This document shows positions 45,699-55,112 of a stretch of 64,000 nt of DNA, in pieces. The first letter of the stretch is position 1; each line of letters starts with the position of its first letter. Location: contig NZ_FLQX01000094.1 in NCBI RefSeq assembly GCF_900089955.1, positions 1 to 64,000 on the forward strand, written 5' to 3'. Below the pieces are notes generated by a model, which saw only the letters and a program-made list of their open reading frames with translations, did no database searches and was not told the DNA's origin. The position numbers and the translations under genes are program-made. Source of the DNA: Candidatus Accumulibacter aalborgensis. Lineage in GTDB: Bacteria > Pseudomonadota > Gammaproteobacteria > Burkholderiales > Rhodocyclaceae.

Positions 45699-47465
45699 TT
45701 ACATGGATACCGGGCAACTAACGCCCAGAATCGCCATCCCGTTACGAATCACCTGCCTGACGGCAGCGGCCAGCGCCACGCGCGCCAGCCGTTGCCCGGG
45801 GTCGTCGACCAGGATGCGTTGGGCATGGTAGTAGCTGTGAAATTCGGCCGCCAGGTCCCTGAGATAAAAAGCGATCAGGTGTGGCGCCAAGTCAGCCGCG
45901 GCCGTTTCGACGACCTCCGGGAACTCGCCCAGCCTGGCCGCCAGCGCGAGGTCTCGCGGACTGTCGAGCCGAGCGAGGTCAGCGGCGACCAGCGTGTCCT
46001 GTTCGCCCCCCCACAGTGCCAGCACCTTGCAGACACGGGCGTGCGCGTACTGGCTGTAGTAGACCGGGTTATCGTTCGACTGGCTCTTGGCCAGATCGAG
46101 GTCGAAATCGAGGTGCTGGTCCGATTTGCGCAGGACATAGAAGAAACGGCAGGCGTCGTTGCCGACTTCATCGCGCAAGGTGCGCAGCGTCACGAAGTCA
46201 CCCGAACGGGTAGACATCGACGCCTTCCAGCCCGAGCGATAGAGCACGGCAAACTGCACCAGCGCTACCTCCAGCAGACTGGCATCAAGCCCGAGTGCGC
46301 TGACGGCGCCCTTGACGCGGGCAATGTAGCCGTGATGGTCGGCACCCCAGACGTTGATGATGCGCTGGAAACCACGCTCGTACTTGTTGAGGTGGTAGGC
46401 GATGTCGGAGGCGAAGTAGGTGTAGATGCCGTTGTCGCGCTGGACGACGCGATCCTTCTCGTCGCCGAAAGCCGTCGACCTGAACCAGCGCGCACCATCC
46501 TGCCGGTAGAGATGACCGCCCTTCTCCAGTTGGTCGACGCAACGAGCCACCAGACCTGTGGCGAACAGCGATTGTTCGGAAAACCAGACGTCGAAATGGA
46601 CGCCGGACTCTTCGAGATCGTTGCGACAGTCGGCCAATTGCTCGGTGAGAACGAAGTCATGCACATAGTGCCAATCCTCGCCGAGCAGGCGCTTGGCGTT
46701 GCCGATCAGCGCATCGAGCTGTGTTTCACGCTGTTGCGCCGCTTCTGCATCGCTACGCTCAGGCTCGGGCAAGCCCGGCGTGCCGTCGAGAATATCGGCC
46801 GCCGAACGCCGGTAGCGGTCGCCATGCGCTGCCAGCATCTGTCTCGCCATGTCGCGCACGTATTCGCCCTGATAGGCGTTCGGCGGGAAAGGCGCACCCT
46901 GGCCACTGGACAACTCCAGATACCGCAGCCAGGTCGACGCGGCGAGGATATCCATCTGACGGCCGGCGTCGTTGACGTAGTATTCGCTGGTCACCTCCCA
47001 GCCGGCAAAGGCGAGCAGCTTGCAGAGGCTGCCGCCATAAGCCACACCCCGACCATGACCGACGTGCAGCGGCCCGGTCGGGTTGGCCGAAACGAACTCG
47101 ACCAGCACCTTTCGCTGGCCGCCGCTGGTCGAACAGCCGAAGCCATCGACCTGGTCGAGGATGTCGCGCACCACTTCGAACTTCGCGGCCGGCGGCAGGT
47201 GGAAATTGATGAAACCGGCACCAGCGATCTCGGCCTTGCTGACCAACGCCGAGTACGGCAGCTCCGAGAGCAGCAGTTCCGCCAGTTGCCGAGGATTGCG
47301 CTTCATCGATCGCGCCAGTTGCAACGCCAGATTGCACGAAAAATCACCGTGTGAGGCCTGCTTCGGCCGCTCGATATGGATCGTAGTGTCGGCCTCGGCC
47401 GGGGCGACACTCAGGAGCGCAGCGCGCATCAGGTCGGCGAGATGGGACTTCAGGGCGTGATTCAT
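45699..47465 (-). CDS. argS: Arginine--tRNA ligase
   Basis: 588 residues from MNHALKSHLADLMRAAL at 47465. Class I signature HVGHGRGVAYGGSL in NPTGPLHVGHGRG, the ArgRS motif EYYVNDAGRQMDILA, and the substitute for KMSKS region (KASMSTRSGDFVTL). C-terminal DALR anticodon-binding domain includes YYSQYAHARVCKVL. The N-terminal Add-1 domain (HIERPKQASHGDFSCNLALQLA) is complete. 20 bases upstream of the SPOR gene; divergent from ubiB with a 148-base gap. Confidence 0.97.
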   Translation of the reverse strand: MNHALKSHLADLMRAALLSVAPAEADTTIHIERPKQASHGDFSCNLALQLARSMKRNPRQLAELLLSELPYSALVSKAEIAGAGFINFHLPPAAKFEVVRDILDQVDGFGCSTSGGQRKVLVEFVSANPTGPLHVGHGRGVAYGGSLCKLLAFAGWEVTSEYYVNDAGRQMDILAASTWLRYLELSSGQGAPFPPNAYQGEYVRDMARQMLAAHGDRYRRSAADILDGTPGLPEPERSDAEAAQQRETQLDALIGNAKRLLGEDWHYVHDFVLTEQLADCRNDLEESGVHFDVWFSEQSLFATGLVARCVDQLEKGGHLYRQDGARWFRSTAFGDEKDRVVQRDNGIYTYFASDIAYHLNKYERGFQRIINVWGADHHGYIARVKGAVSALGLDASLLEVALVQFAVLYRSGWKASMSTRSGDFVTLRTLRDEVGNDACRFFYVLRKSDQHLDFDLDLAKSQSNDNPVYYSQYAHARVCKVLALWGGEQDTLVAADLARLDSPRDLALAARLGEFPEVVETAAADLAPHLIAFYLRDLAAEFHSYYHAQRILVDDPGQRLARVALAAAVRQVIRNGMAILGVSCPVSM

Positions 47466-47613
47466 CAGGCTGCTTCGACGGGAGGATGGGGTCAAGCCGC
47501 TGATTATACGATGTGCGACGCTGGACCGGGCGAACGACGGCACGGCCAAGCCGGTTTCTGTGTAAACTCGCTTCTTTGCCGACCAGAACCCGACCAGAAC
47601 GTTAGCGCCAGCC

Positions 47614-49146
47614 GTGCGACTCTTCCGCCTCGCCAAAATCCTGAGTATCGCCAACCGCTACGGCCTCGACGAGATGATCCTCGAAAACGAGCCCAGTGGC
47701 CGTTTGGCGGCCCTGGCGCGCGGCCTGCACTTCTGGCGACGCTTCAACACGCCGCCGGCAGTTCGTCTGCGCCAGGCACTGGAATCGCTAGGGCCGATCT
47801 TCGTCAAGTTTGGCCAGGTGCTGTCCACCCGTCGCGACTTGTTGCGCACCGACATCGCCGACGAACTTGCCAAGTTGCAGGATCGTGTGCCACCGTTCTC
47901 GTCCGCACTTGCGCTGGCACAGATCGCCAAGGCCTATGGTCGACCGGCCAGCGAGGTGTTTGCCGAGTTCGACGCGACGCCGGTGGCCAGTGCGTCGATT
48001 GCCCAGGTGCACTTTGCCCGCCTGCGCCCGGAGGATGGCGGCCACGAAGTGGCGGTCAAGATCCTGCGTCCTGACATGCACAGCGTCATCGCCAATGATC
48101 TGGCGCTGCTCGATACGCTGGCCGGTCTGCTTGAGAAGGTGTGGTCGGATGGCAAACGGCTGAAACCACGCGAAGTGGTCGGCGAGTTCGCCAAGTACCT
48201 CTACGACGAACTTGATCTGATGCGCGAAGCGGCCAACTGCTCGCAGTTGCGGCGCAACTTCAGCAGCTCGCGGTTGCTGCAGGTTCCCGAGGTGTACTGG
48301 GATCAATGCACGACGACGGTGATGGTCATGGAGCGCATGCGCGGCATCCCGATCGGTCAGACCGAGGCGCTACTGGCCGCCGGTATCGACCTGCCGGCAC
48401 TGTCCCGCGCCGGCGTCGAGATCTTCTTTACGCAAGTCTTCCGCGACGGCTTCTTCCATGCCGACATGCACCCCGGCAACATCTTCATCGCCACCGATGC
48501 GGCCCACCATGGCAGCTATATTGCGCTCGATTTCGGCATCGTCGGGACGCTGACCGACGCCGACAAGAACTACCTGGCGCAGAACTTTCTTGCCTTCTTC
48601 CAGCGCGACTACAAGCGCGTCGCGACGGCGCACATCGAAGCGGGCTGGGCGCCGGCCAATACGCGTGCCGATGAATTCGAGGCCGCGATTCGCGCCGTCT
48701 GCGAACCGATCTTCGACCGGCCACTGCACGAAATCTCGTTCGGTCGTGTTCTCCTGCGCCTCTTCCAGACCTCGCGCCGCTTCAACGTAGAGATTCAGCC
48801 GCAACTGGTAATGCTGCAGAAAACGCTGCTCAACATCGAAGGCCTGGGCCGCCAGCTCGACCCCAATCTCGACCTGTGGACGACCGCCAAGCCCTTCCTG
48901 GAACGTTGGATGAGTGAGCAGGTCGGCCGGCACGCTTTCCGCTTGGGCGTCCTGCAGGAAGCGCCGTACTGGGCACGCACGCTACCGCAGTTGCCCCGCC
49001 TGGTGCACCAGGCTCTGGCACAAACCAAGGGGCCGGATCTGGCGCCGCTGCTCGCCGAACTGGCACGCACTCAGCGCCAGCAAGGGCGCTTGCTCGCCCT
49101 GATCGCCGCCCTCCTGGCGGCGCTACTGGTCAGTCAGTATCTCTGA
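47614..49146 (+). CDS. ubiB: Ubiquinone biosynthesis ABC1 kinase-like protein UbiB
   Basis: 510 residues from GTG at 47614. ADCK/UbiB family: [19 protein letters not shown] (KxGQ), the Ala-rich loop [15 protein letters not shown], the lysine in [10 protein letters not shown], and the catalytic [13 protein letters not shown] plus LDFGIVGTL. The C-terminal end has a hydrophobic helix ([18 protein letters not shown]). UbiB is needed for ubiquinone synthesis, probably by extracting lipid intermediates from the membrane. With UbiTUV in the same window it completes part of the quinone machinery. Confidence 0.96.
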   Translation: MRLFRLAKILSIANRYGLDEMILENEPSGRLAALARGLHFWRRFNTPPAVRLRQALESLGPIFVKFGQVLSTRRDLLRTDIADELAKLQDRVPPFSSALALAQIAKAYGRPASEVFAEFDATPVASASIAQVHFARLRPEDGGHEVAVKILRPDMHSVIANDLALLDTLAGLLEKVWSDGKRLKPREVVGEFAKYLYDELDLMREAANCSQLRRNFSSSRLLQVPEVYWDQCTTTVMVMERMRGIPIGQTEALLAAGIDLPALSRAGVEIFFTQVFRDGFFHADMHPGNIFIATDAAHHGSYIALDFGIVGTLTDADKNYLAQNFLAFFQRDYKRVATAHIEAGWAPANTRADEFEAAIRAVCEPIFDRPLHEISFGRVLLRLFQTSRRFNVEIQPQLVMLQKTLLNIEGLGRQLDPNLDLWTTAKPFLERWMSEQVGRHAFRLGVLQEAPYWARTLPQLPRLVHQALAQTKGPDLAPLLAELARTQRQQGRLLALIAALLAALLVSQYL

Positions 49147-49178
49147 ACACGGGGCGCCGTAGAATGGTGCGCCCGGAA

Positions 49179-49211
49179 AAGGCAATCCTGGATGCGGTTC
49201 AGGATTGCCTT
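49179..49211. terminator. Perfect 12-bp hairpin between ubiB and the truncated nuclease
   Basis: AAGGCAATCCTG (49179-49190) and CAGGATTGCCTT (49200-49211) pair perfectly around a 9-base loop. In minus orientation the stem is followed by TT and then CC, giving four T in total; in plus orientation there is no T-run. It lies between convergent genes and is probably a bidirectional terminator. Confidence 0.6.
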
Positions 49212-49231
49212 CAGGTGCAAAACGCCTGCTT

Positions 49232-50110
49232 TCAGTGAGCGGTCGGCCCGAAGACGTCGTCGAGTTGCGTCGCTTCGATGGCCTGGTCGAACCAGCGCTC
49301 TATCTCTTCGAGCGGCGCTGCCGCAACGCGGGCGGTGATCTCGGACGAAATGGCGCCAAAGCGCTTGGCAAACAGACGCTGCAGTGCCAAGGCTTCGCCT
49401 TGTTGCAAGCCTTGTTGCAAACCCTTTTCAACCCCGGGGCGTTCGATTGACGATACGTAGCGAATTTTTTTCTCCTCAAGTACATCGATATTCTGCCACA
49501 ACTCATGTTGAAGATGCTCGGGAAGCCGCATCATCCAGTCGACCACCAGAAACAGGTCGATGATGCGCTGTTTCTCCCAGCCCCGTTGGTAGAGCAACTG
49601 GATCAGCTTCCACTTCGCTGCAAAGCGGGCTGCCATGTCCTTGCGTGTCGCTTTGGTCAGGAGATGCGCCAGCGTCACCAGGGCAAAGGGATTGGCCTGC
49701 GTTTGCAACTCGCTTTCGCGACCCGCAAAATCCAGGAGTTTGGCTGTTGGAAACTTCAGCGTATGTTCGCAACCCAGCACCTCGAAGCCAAAGGATGTCG
49801 GGTGCCAGCCGTCAGATTCGTCAGCGAGTACCGCCATGCTGGCAACCGGGCGGTGGTAGCGGTCGTACAGGCGGTAGTTGTAGACGAACATCCGTTCGCC
49901 GAATTCCGCCTGTGGGCTTGCCTGCACTTCGAGGTGAATGTAAATCCAGTCCTCTCCGCCCGAGATACGGCGAACGCGGACCAGCTTATCGACAAAACGC
50001 TTGCCGAGTTCGGCATCCTGCACCACTGCGCGCAGTTCCTGATCGAGGAATTTCCTTCGAACGGGCTGGCCAGCGAAATACGTGTCACGCGGCCCAAGTC
50101 CTGCCCCAGC
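49232..50110 (-). pseudogene. Rpn/YhgA-like PD-(D/E)XK nuclease family protein, 5' truncated
   Basis: From about residue 55 of the frame the protein reads KFLDQELRAVVQDAELGKRFVDKLVRV…WIYIHLEVQASPQAEFGERMFVYNYRLYDRYHRPV, with the D and ExQ elements of the Rpn nuclease core. Then come AKLLDFAGRESELQTQANPFALVTLAHLLT and the C-terminal GLQQGLQQGEALALQRLFAKRFG that is typical of the large environmental family. The first ~50 residues are replaced by antisense of the kinase gene next to it, and there is no proper start. The gene was probably cut by the arrival of the two-component genes, or vice versa. Confidence 0.7.
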
Positions 50111-51461
50111 ACAGGCGCGCCTCGAAGCCGCCGCCTGCCAGGTTCTCGACCTCGAAACGCGCTTCGTGCAGCTCGGCGATCCTTTGGGTGATCGCCAGAC
50201 CGAGGCCGCTGCCTTCGGCACTTGGCTCGCACCCGCGATAGAAACGTTCGACGAGCCGCGGCAGTTCGTCCGGCGGAACGCCGCGACCGTCGTCGATGAC
50301 CCCTAGTGACAGCGCGCCGTCGTGCCTGCGTGCGAAGACCGTGATCGTGCTATCGGGTGGCGTATAACGGACGGCATTGTCGAGCAGGTTGCGCAGAGCG
50401 ATCTGCAGGAGTTCGCCATCACCCCTGACCAGCAAGGGGGAGTCACTGACTTGCAGCCGAATGACTCCCGCCTCGCGCGTCGGCGCGGTATCGGCGACCG
50501 CCTGCCGAGCCAGCGCGGTCAGGTCGATCTCGCCCGGATTGGGCAGCCGCGCCAGGGGATCCAGGCGCGCCAGGCGCAGCAGTTGCTCGAGCACGCGTGT
50601 GGCGCGATCGGCACCAGCGACGATCTGAGCGAGGGCGTGCTGTCGGTCGTCGGCATTGCCGCTGAGTTGGGCGACCTGGGCCTGAATCTTGACGACGGCC
50701 AGCGGCGTGCGCAACTCGTGCGCCGCATCGGCGGTAAACCGTCGTTCGCTTTCCAGCGTGCCGCGCAGCCGGAAAATCAGCCGATTGAGCGCTGCCAGCA
50801 GCGGCTGCACTTCGAGCGGCGCGTTGCCGCTAGCCAATGGCTTGAGGTTTTCCGGCGAACGCGAAGCGACCTCGGCGGCGAGGTCATCGAGCGGTTGCAG
50901 CCCGCGCCGCACCGAGTAATAGATGAGCAGCAGCAAGACCGGAGACATCAGTGCAATCGGGACGACCGACTGAGTGGCCACCTCGAGCGCCGCGCGGTCG
51001 CGCAGGCGAATCGACTGCCCCACCTGCACCCGATAGTCGCCGGATGCCTCGTTCAGCGTGAGCGTGAGCATGCGCCAGCGATGGCCATCGTGCTCGATTA
51101 CGGTGTAGCCGGGGCTGGCTGACAAGGGCGTGTCGGGAGGATGCTCGGAACGAAGCAGCAGCGAACCGTCGGCACGCCTGATCTGGAACTCGAGCGGCGG
51201 GTCATAATGACTCGCCCGGTCGCTGCGCACCGTCGCCAGACGCGTAGCCAGGTCGGCCAGGTGACTCTCGTTGTCGCGCACCAGGGCCAGCAGGAGTCTG
51301 GCGGTTTGCGCCAGATGGCCATCCATCAACTCTTCTGCTTCCTGCTGTGCCTTTCGGTAGGTCAACGCGCCGCTCAAGCCGAGACCCAGCAACGCGGCGA
51401 TGCACACAGTGCTGAGCAGGCGCCAGCGTAGCGATTGCACGCCAGATGACCCCTTGACCAT
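50085..51461 (-). CDS. Two-component sensor histidine kinase (QseC-like)
   Basis: 458 residues. Helices at about 10-32 and 168-190 flank a periplasmic sensor domain. HAMP-like region, then the H-box ERRFTADAAHELRTPLAVVKIQAQVAQLSG, N-box LRNLLDNAVRYTPPDS, G1 IDDGRGVPPDELPRLVERFYRG and G2 GSGLGLAITQRIAELH. The pattern is that of the QseC/PmrB group. Its start overlaps the response-regulator stop by one base, so the two are co-expressed. Signal unknown. The 3' end abuts the truncated nuclease. Confidence 0.93.
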   Translation of the reverse strand: MVKGSSGVQSLRWRLLSTVCIAALLGLGLSGALTYRKAQQEAEELMDGHLAQTARLLLALVRDNESHLADLATRLATVRSDRASHYDPPLEFQIRRADGSLLLRSEHPPDTPLSASPGYTVIEHDGHRWRMLTLTLNEASGDYRVQVGQSIRLRDRAALEVATQSVVPIALMSPVLLLLIYYSVRRGLQPLDDLAAEVASRSPENLKPLASGNAPLEVQPLLAALNRLIFRLRGTLESERRFTADAAHELRTPLAVVKIQAQVAQLSGNADDRQHALAQIVAGADRATRVLEQLLRLARLDPLARLPNPGEIDLTALARQAVADTAPTREAGVIRLQVSDSPLLVRGDGELLQIALRNLLDNAVRYTPPDSTITVFARRHDGALSLGVIDDGRGVPPDELPRLVERFYRGCEPSAEGSGLGLAITQRIAELHEARFEVENLAGGGFEARLCWGRTWAA

Positions 51462-52123
51462 CAGGCAGAGTCGCCGAGCTGATAGCCCAGGCCGCGAACG
51501 GTGCGGATGAAGTCGGCGCCGAGTTTCCTGCGCAAATGGTGGACGTACACCTCGACGGTATTGCTGCCCGTTTCTTCGCCCCAGGCGTACAAGCTCTCTT
51601 CGAGCTGGCTGCGCGTCCGGATATGCGTCTGGTGACTGAGGAGATCATGCAGCAGGGCATACTCACGGGCCGACAGCGTGACCGGCTTGCCATCGCGCGT
51701 CACTCGCTTGGTCGCTGGTTCGAGCACCACGCCGGCATGCTCCAGCGTCGGTGTCGCGGAGCCCCTGGCGCGGCGGATCAGGGCACGCAGACGCGCCTGC
51801 AGTTCAAGGAGGTCGAACGGTTTGGTCAGGTAGTCGTCGGCCCCGGCGTCGAGCCCGGCGATCTTGTCGGCGCTACTGTCACGGGCGGTGAGGATCAGCA
51901 CCGGCAGGTGATTGCCTCGCTGGCGCAAATCCTTGAGGACCGCCACGCCATCACGCTTCGGCAGGCCGAGATCGAGAACGCAGGCCTGATACGCGTGGTC
52001 GAGCAGAGCCAGACGCGCGGCTTCGCCGTCGCGCACCCAGTCGACGGCATAATCGGCCAGCTTCAAACCGGCACGAATGCCGTCTCCGAGCAGGGAATCG
52101 TCTTCAACCAGTAAAATGCGCAA
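51461..52123 (-). CDS. OmpR-family response regulator (QseB-like)
   Basis: 220 residues from a TTG start at 52123. Receiver domain with acidic pocket VEDD, phospho-acceptor in CVLDLGLPKRDG (Asp near 51), LTARD and KPFDLLEL. DNA-binding winged helix (about 128-218) contains LSAREYALLHDLLSHQTHIRTRSQLEESLY and NTVEVYVHHLRRKLG…IRTVRGLGYQL. Pairs with the adjacent kinase. Follows maf after a 21-base gap, in place of rng, the usual neighbour of maf. Confidence 0.94.
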   Translation of the reverse strand: MRILLVEDDSLLGDGIRAGLKLADYAVDWVRDGEAARLALLDHAYQACVLDLGLPKRDGVAVLKDLRQRGNHLPVLILTARDSSADKIAGLDAGADDYLTKPFDLLELQARLRALIRRARGSATPTLEHAGVVLEPATKRVTRDGKPVTLSAREYALLHDLLSHQTHIRTRSQLEESLYAWGEETGSNTVEVYVHHLRRKLGADFIRTVRGLGYQLGDSA

Positions 52124-52144
52124 TGATCTGTTCCCTACAGACGG

Positions 52145-52768
52145 CTACACGTGGTAGCCGTAGCGCTTGAGCAACTGCGCCGTCTCGCACAAGGGCAGGC
52201 CCATCACGCCCGTGTAGCTGCCGGCAAGGTGCTCGACGAACATCGCGGCGCGGCCCTGGATACCATACGCGCCGGCCTTGTCCATCGGTTCGCCGCTGGC
52301 CACATAGCGACGGATTTCGTCCTCGTCGAGAGCGCGAAAACGCACTTCGCTGATCGACAGGGCCATTTCGACGCGGCCTGCAAAACCGACAGCGACAGCG
52401 GTAAGTACGCGATGCGTGCGGCCGGAAAGACGGCGCAGGATGCTCTCGGCATCGACAGCGTCGAGGGGTTTGCCGATCAGTTCGCCGGCCAGATCGAGCG
52501 TCGTGTCGGCAGCCAGAACAGGCTGCGCCGGCAGCCGGCGCCAGGCGACGATTCGGCAGCCGTGCTCCGCCTTGTGGCGAGCGACGCGCTCGACGTAGCC
52601 AACCGGGTCCTCTCCGGCGAGCGGTGTCTCATCAAGCCCGGGGTCGTCGCGCGGCGAGTCCCGGAAGGCGATGGTATCGAAGCCGATACCCATCTGGGTC
52701 AGCAATTCACGCCGACGCGGGCTGCGCGATGCCAGGTACAGGCGTGGCGGTTGCGGGGCAACTGACAT
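52145..52768 (-). CDS. Nucleoside triphosphate pyrophosphatase, Maf family
   Basis: 207 residues. Maf proteins hydrolyse non-canonical or unwanted nucleotides. Motifs: LYLASRSPRRRELLTQMGIGFDTI (SxSPRR), VERVARHKAEHG, LAADTTLDLAGELIGKP, RRLSGRTHRVLTAVAV and DKAGAYGIQGRAAMFVEHLAGSYTGVMGLPLCE. This looks like the dTTP/UTP type (YhdE), though the nucleotide choice cannot be settled. Adjoins rlmH at 52769 without a gap. Confidence 0.94.
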   Translation of the reverse strand: MSVAPQPPRLYLASRSPRRRELLTQMGIGFDTIAFRDSPRDDPGLDETPLAGEDPVGYVERVARHKAEHGCRIVAWRRLPAQPVLAADTTLDLAGELIGKPLDAVDAESILRRLSGRTHRVLTAVAVGFAGRVEMALSISEVRFRALDEDEIRRYVASGEPMDKAGAYGIQGRAAMFVEHLAGSYTGVMGLPLCETAQLLKRYGYHV

Positions 52769-53239
52769 TCAGCCCTCGCGATGGTAAGGATGGTGACGGA
52801 CGATGCTGACCGCGCGATAAAGCTGTTCGCAGAGCAGAAGCCGGGCCAGGGCATGCGGCAGGGTCAGGCTGGACAGGCGGATGGCCTCGTCGGCCTGCTG
52901 CTTCAAGGTCTCGTCGACGCCATCAGCGCCGCCGATGACGAAAGCCGTCGCGCCGCCGGCACGCATCCAGTCTTGGAGACGCTCGGCCAGTTTGAGCGTC
53001 GACAGATCGATGCCGCACTCGTCAAGAACGACCACACGAGCGTAGCCTTGCAGCGCCACCAGCAGGCGTGCCTTCTCGGCGGCGAGCAGTTGTTCGCGGG
53101 TTTTCGAGCCACGCGGTTCCGGCTTGACTTCGACCATCTTCAGCGGTAGCTCGCGCGGCATGCGCTTGATGTACTCGGCACAGCCCTGGGTCACCCATGC
53201 GGGTGGCTTGTGGCCGACCGCAAGGATGGCCAGTTTCAT
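52769..53239 (-). CDS. rlmH: 23S rRNA (pseudouridine(1915)-N3)-methyltransferase RlmH
   Basis: 156 residues. SPOUT-class methyltransferase acting on helix 69 of 23S rRNA in the 70S ribosome. Sequence is typical: MKLAILAVGHKPPAWVTQGCAEYIKRMPRELPLKMVEVKPE, VVLDECGIDLSTLKLAERLQDW, VIGGADGVDE and SSLTLPHALARLLLCEQLYRAVSIVRHHPYHRE, which forms the knot. Overlaps rsfS by 4 bp (ATGA). Confidence 0.96.
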   Translation of the reverse strand: MKLAILAVGHKPPAWVTQGCAEYIKRMPRELPLKMVEVKPEPRGSKTREQLLAAEKARLLVALQGYARVVVLDECGIDLSTLKLAERLQDWMRAGGATAFVIGGADGVDETLKQQADEAIRLSSLTLPHALARLLLCEQLYRAVSIVRHHPYHREG

Positions 53240-53616
53240 TCGTCGCCGATGCTACCGGCCTCGGCGACCGCCCGGCGCACACGCAGCGGACCCTTGCCAC
53301 CCCACAGTTCTTCGAGGTTGTAATAGCTGCGGATGGCCGGTTGCATGACGTGGACAACGATGTCGCCCAGGTCGACCAGAACCCACTCGCCCACTTCCTC
53401 GCCTTCGCAGGAAAGGACGCCGCCACCCGCCGCGCGCACCCTGTCCTGAACGTTGCCGGCCAGCGAGCGGACCTGACGATTCGAGTCGCCACAGGCGATG
53501 ACCATACGGTCAAAGAGCGGCGTCAATCGACTGGTATTGATGACCTCGATATCACGACCCTTGATGTCTTCGAGTGCTTCGATCACGAGTTTTTCCAGTT
53601 GCGGGAGTTTCATCAT
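53236..53616 (-). CDS. rsfS: Ribosomal silencing factor RsfS
   Basis: 126 residues from one of two ATG codons at 53616/53613. RsfS binds uL14 and blocks subunit joining in starvation. Family sequence: VIEALEDIKGRDIEVINTSRLTPLFDRMVIACGDSNRQVRSLAGNVQDRV, GEWVLVDLGDIVVHVMQPAIRSYYNLEELWG. Follows nadD by seven bases and overlaps rlmH, the classical nadD-rsfS-rlmH unit. Confidence 0.95.
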   Translation of the reverse strand: MMKLPQLEKLVIEALEDIKGRDIEVINTSRLTPLFDRMVIACGDSNRQVRSLAGNVQDRVRAAGGGVLSCEGEEVGEWVLVDLGDIVVHVMQPAIRSYYNLEELWGGKGPLRVRRAVAEAGSIGDE

Positions 53617-53623
53617 TGGCAAG

Positions 53624-54313
53624 TCAGTCTTCCAGATAGAGTTGGTGGTTTCGAATGTGAGCGATCACTTCGTCAGGCAGCAAATAGCGGGGACTACCAT
53701 CGTGGGCGAGCAAGGAACGAATCTGTGTCGCCGAGATCGCCAAGGGAGTCATGGCAAAAGTGACGATGCGTCCCGCCGGCGACTCGGCCAGTGTCGTCGA
53801 ACGCTCGCAGAAGCGCGCATCGTAACAGGTCGCCAGCCCGGCCGGCAGGCCAGCACGGTCAATCGGGAAACCTGGGCGATGGGCGATGGCCAGATGCGCC
53901 AGATCGAACAGCGACTGCCAGCGGTACCAGCCAGGCAAACCGGCGAAGGCATCGGCGCCGAGCAGCACGACCAGCGACCGTTGCGCACCACACGCATCAG
54001 CCCGCCGCAGACGCTCCAGGGTGAGCACGGTGTAACTTGGCCGCGCCCCTTCGACTTCGGAGGCATCGACTTCGGCGGCATCAACGGCAAAGCGCGGGTT
54101 ATTGGCAATCGCCAGGCGGACCATCGCCAGGCGTTGCCGTGCAGTCACCTGCGGCGCGCCGCGCAACGCCGGTTGGCCGGCCGGAATCCAGCGCACGCCG
54201 GCCAGGTCGAGCTGGTCGGCGGCTTCTTCGGCGAGGCGCAGGTGGCCGAGATGGACCGGGTCGAAGGTGCCGCCAAAAATCCCCAGCGGCCGGTCACCTG
54301 ATCGATCAGGCAT
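53624..54313 (-). CDS. nadD: Nicotinate-nucleotide adenylyltransferase
   Basis: 229 residues from MPDRSGDRPLGIFGGTFDPVHLGHLRLAEEAADQL, with the nucleotidyltransferase HxGH (HLGH). Further blocks: WIPAGQPALRG, LVVLLGADAFAGLPGWYRW and the C-terminal ISATQIRSLLAHDGSPRYLLPDEVIAHIRNHQLY. Makes deamido-NAD in NAD synthesis. Its start overlaps the BPSS1780-type gene by 8 bp. Confidence 0.96.
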   Translation of the reverse strand: MPDRSGDRPLGIFGGTFDPVHLGHLRLAEEAADQLDLAGVRWIPAGQPALRGAPQVTARQRLAMVRLAIANNPRFAVDAAEVDASEVEGARPSYTVLTLERLRRADACGAQRSLVVLLGADAFAGLPGWYRWQSLFDLAHLAIAHRPGFPIDRAGLPAGLATCYDARFCERSTTLAESPAGRIVTFAMTPLAISATQIRSLLAHDGSPRYLLPDEVIAHIRNHQLYLED

Positions 54314-55082
54314 CGTTTTCGGTAGCGACGAAAACATCCCGGTAGCTGACGTAGAAACTCGCAAACAGCGTTGGCGCGAGAACGAGAATGATCGACACGG
54401 AGAGCAGGACCGTCAGCAGCGCTGCACCGTCGGGCAGCAGGGCCACGAGCAGGCCGACGAACAGTGCCGGCAACACGGTGGCGACGAGCAGCATGGCCAT
54501 GGAGTAGACCAGAAACGCCCGCCAGTTTCGGGCGCAGGCGACGAAGCTGAAAAACAGCGCCTTGGCTGGCGAGAATCCGTGCCAACCGGCGAGCACCGGC
54601 GCGTACCAGTAGGCCATGATCAGCGGGCACAGAAGAAACAGTGCGATCTGGGTGGCGAGCAGCAGACTGCCACTGGCCAGGGCTTCCTCATCCGGCTTCT
54701 GGCCGGCGAGCAGCATCTGCATCAGCGCGCCGTCATCGGCAAGTGCCGAAACGGCAAGGATGCCGACGGTCGCCGCCAGGTAGATTCCACCCAGGATGAG
54801 CAGCGAGCGCAAGTTGCTGCGAAAGCCCGAGAACAGAAGAGGCGCACCAAGGGGGGCTCCCGACTCGATGTTGCGGCAGGCATTCATCAGGCTGACGGAA
54901 AAAGCGGGGATGCACAGTGTGCTGGCGATGGGGCCAATGAGCGGGATGACATTCACCAGAGCCATCAAGATCCAGTAGCTGATGATCAGGAGGGTCAGCA
55001 TCAGGTGATTGCGGCGAAAGATCCGGAAGCCGTCGATCAGCCAGCGCCAGCCGCACGCGGCGGGAAGAGTCAGTACTTGCAT
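54306..55082 (-). CDS. BPSS1780 family membrane protein, copy 1
   Basis: 258 residues with about six membrane helices (e.g. LTLLIISYWILMALVNVIPLIGPIAS; IALFLLCPLIMAYWYAPVLAGWHGFSPAKALFFSFVACARNWRAFLVY) and a C-terminal ASFYVSYRDVFVA. The ending (A-S-Y-R-D-(I/V)-F) is shared with the next gene, showing a local duplication. Function unknown. Overlaps nadD by 8 bp. Confidence 0.8.
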   Translation of the reverse strand: MQVLTLPAACGWRWLIDGFRIFRRNHLMLTLLIISYWILMALVNVIPLIGPIASTLCIPAFSVSLMNACRNIESGAPLGAPLLFSGFRSNLRSLLILGGIYLAATVGILAVSALADDGALMQMLLAGQKPDEEALASGSLLLATQIALFLLCPLIMAYWYAPVLAGWHGFSPAKALFFSFVACARNWRAFLVYSMAMLLVATVLPALFVGLLVALLPDGAALLTVLLSVSIILVLAPTLFASFYVSYRDVFVATENDA

Positions 55083-55112
55083 GTCGTGATGTAGTGATGT
55101 AGTGATGGAGGC

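Noticed and set aside
45792-47354. 520-codon plus-strand frame opposite argS
   Set aside because: Antisense of argS without recognisable domains.
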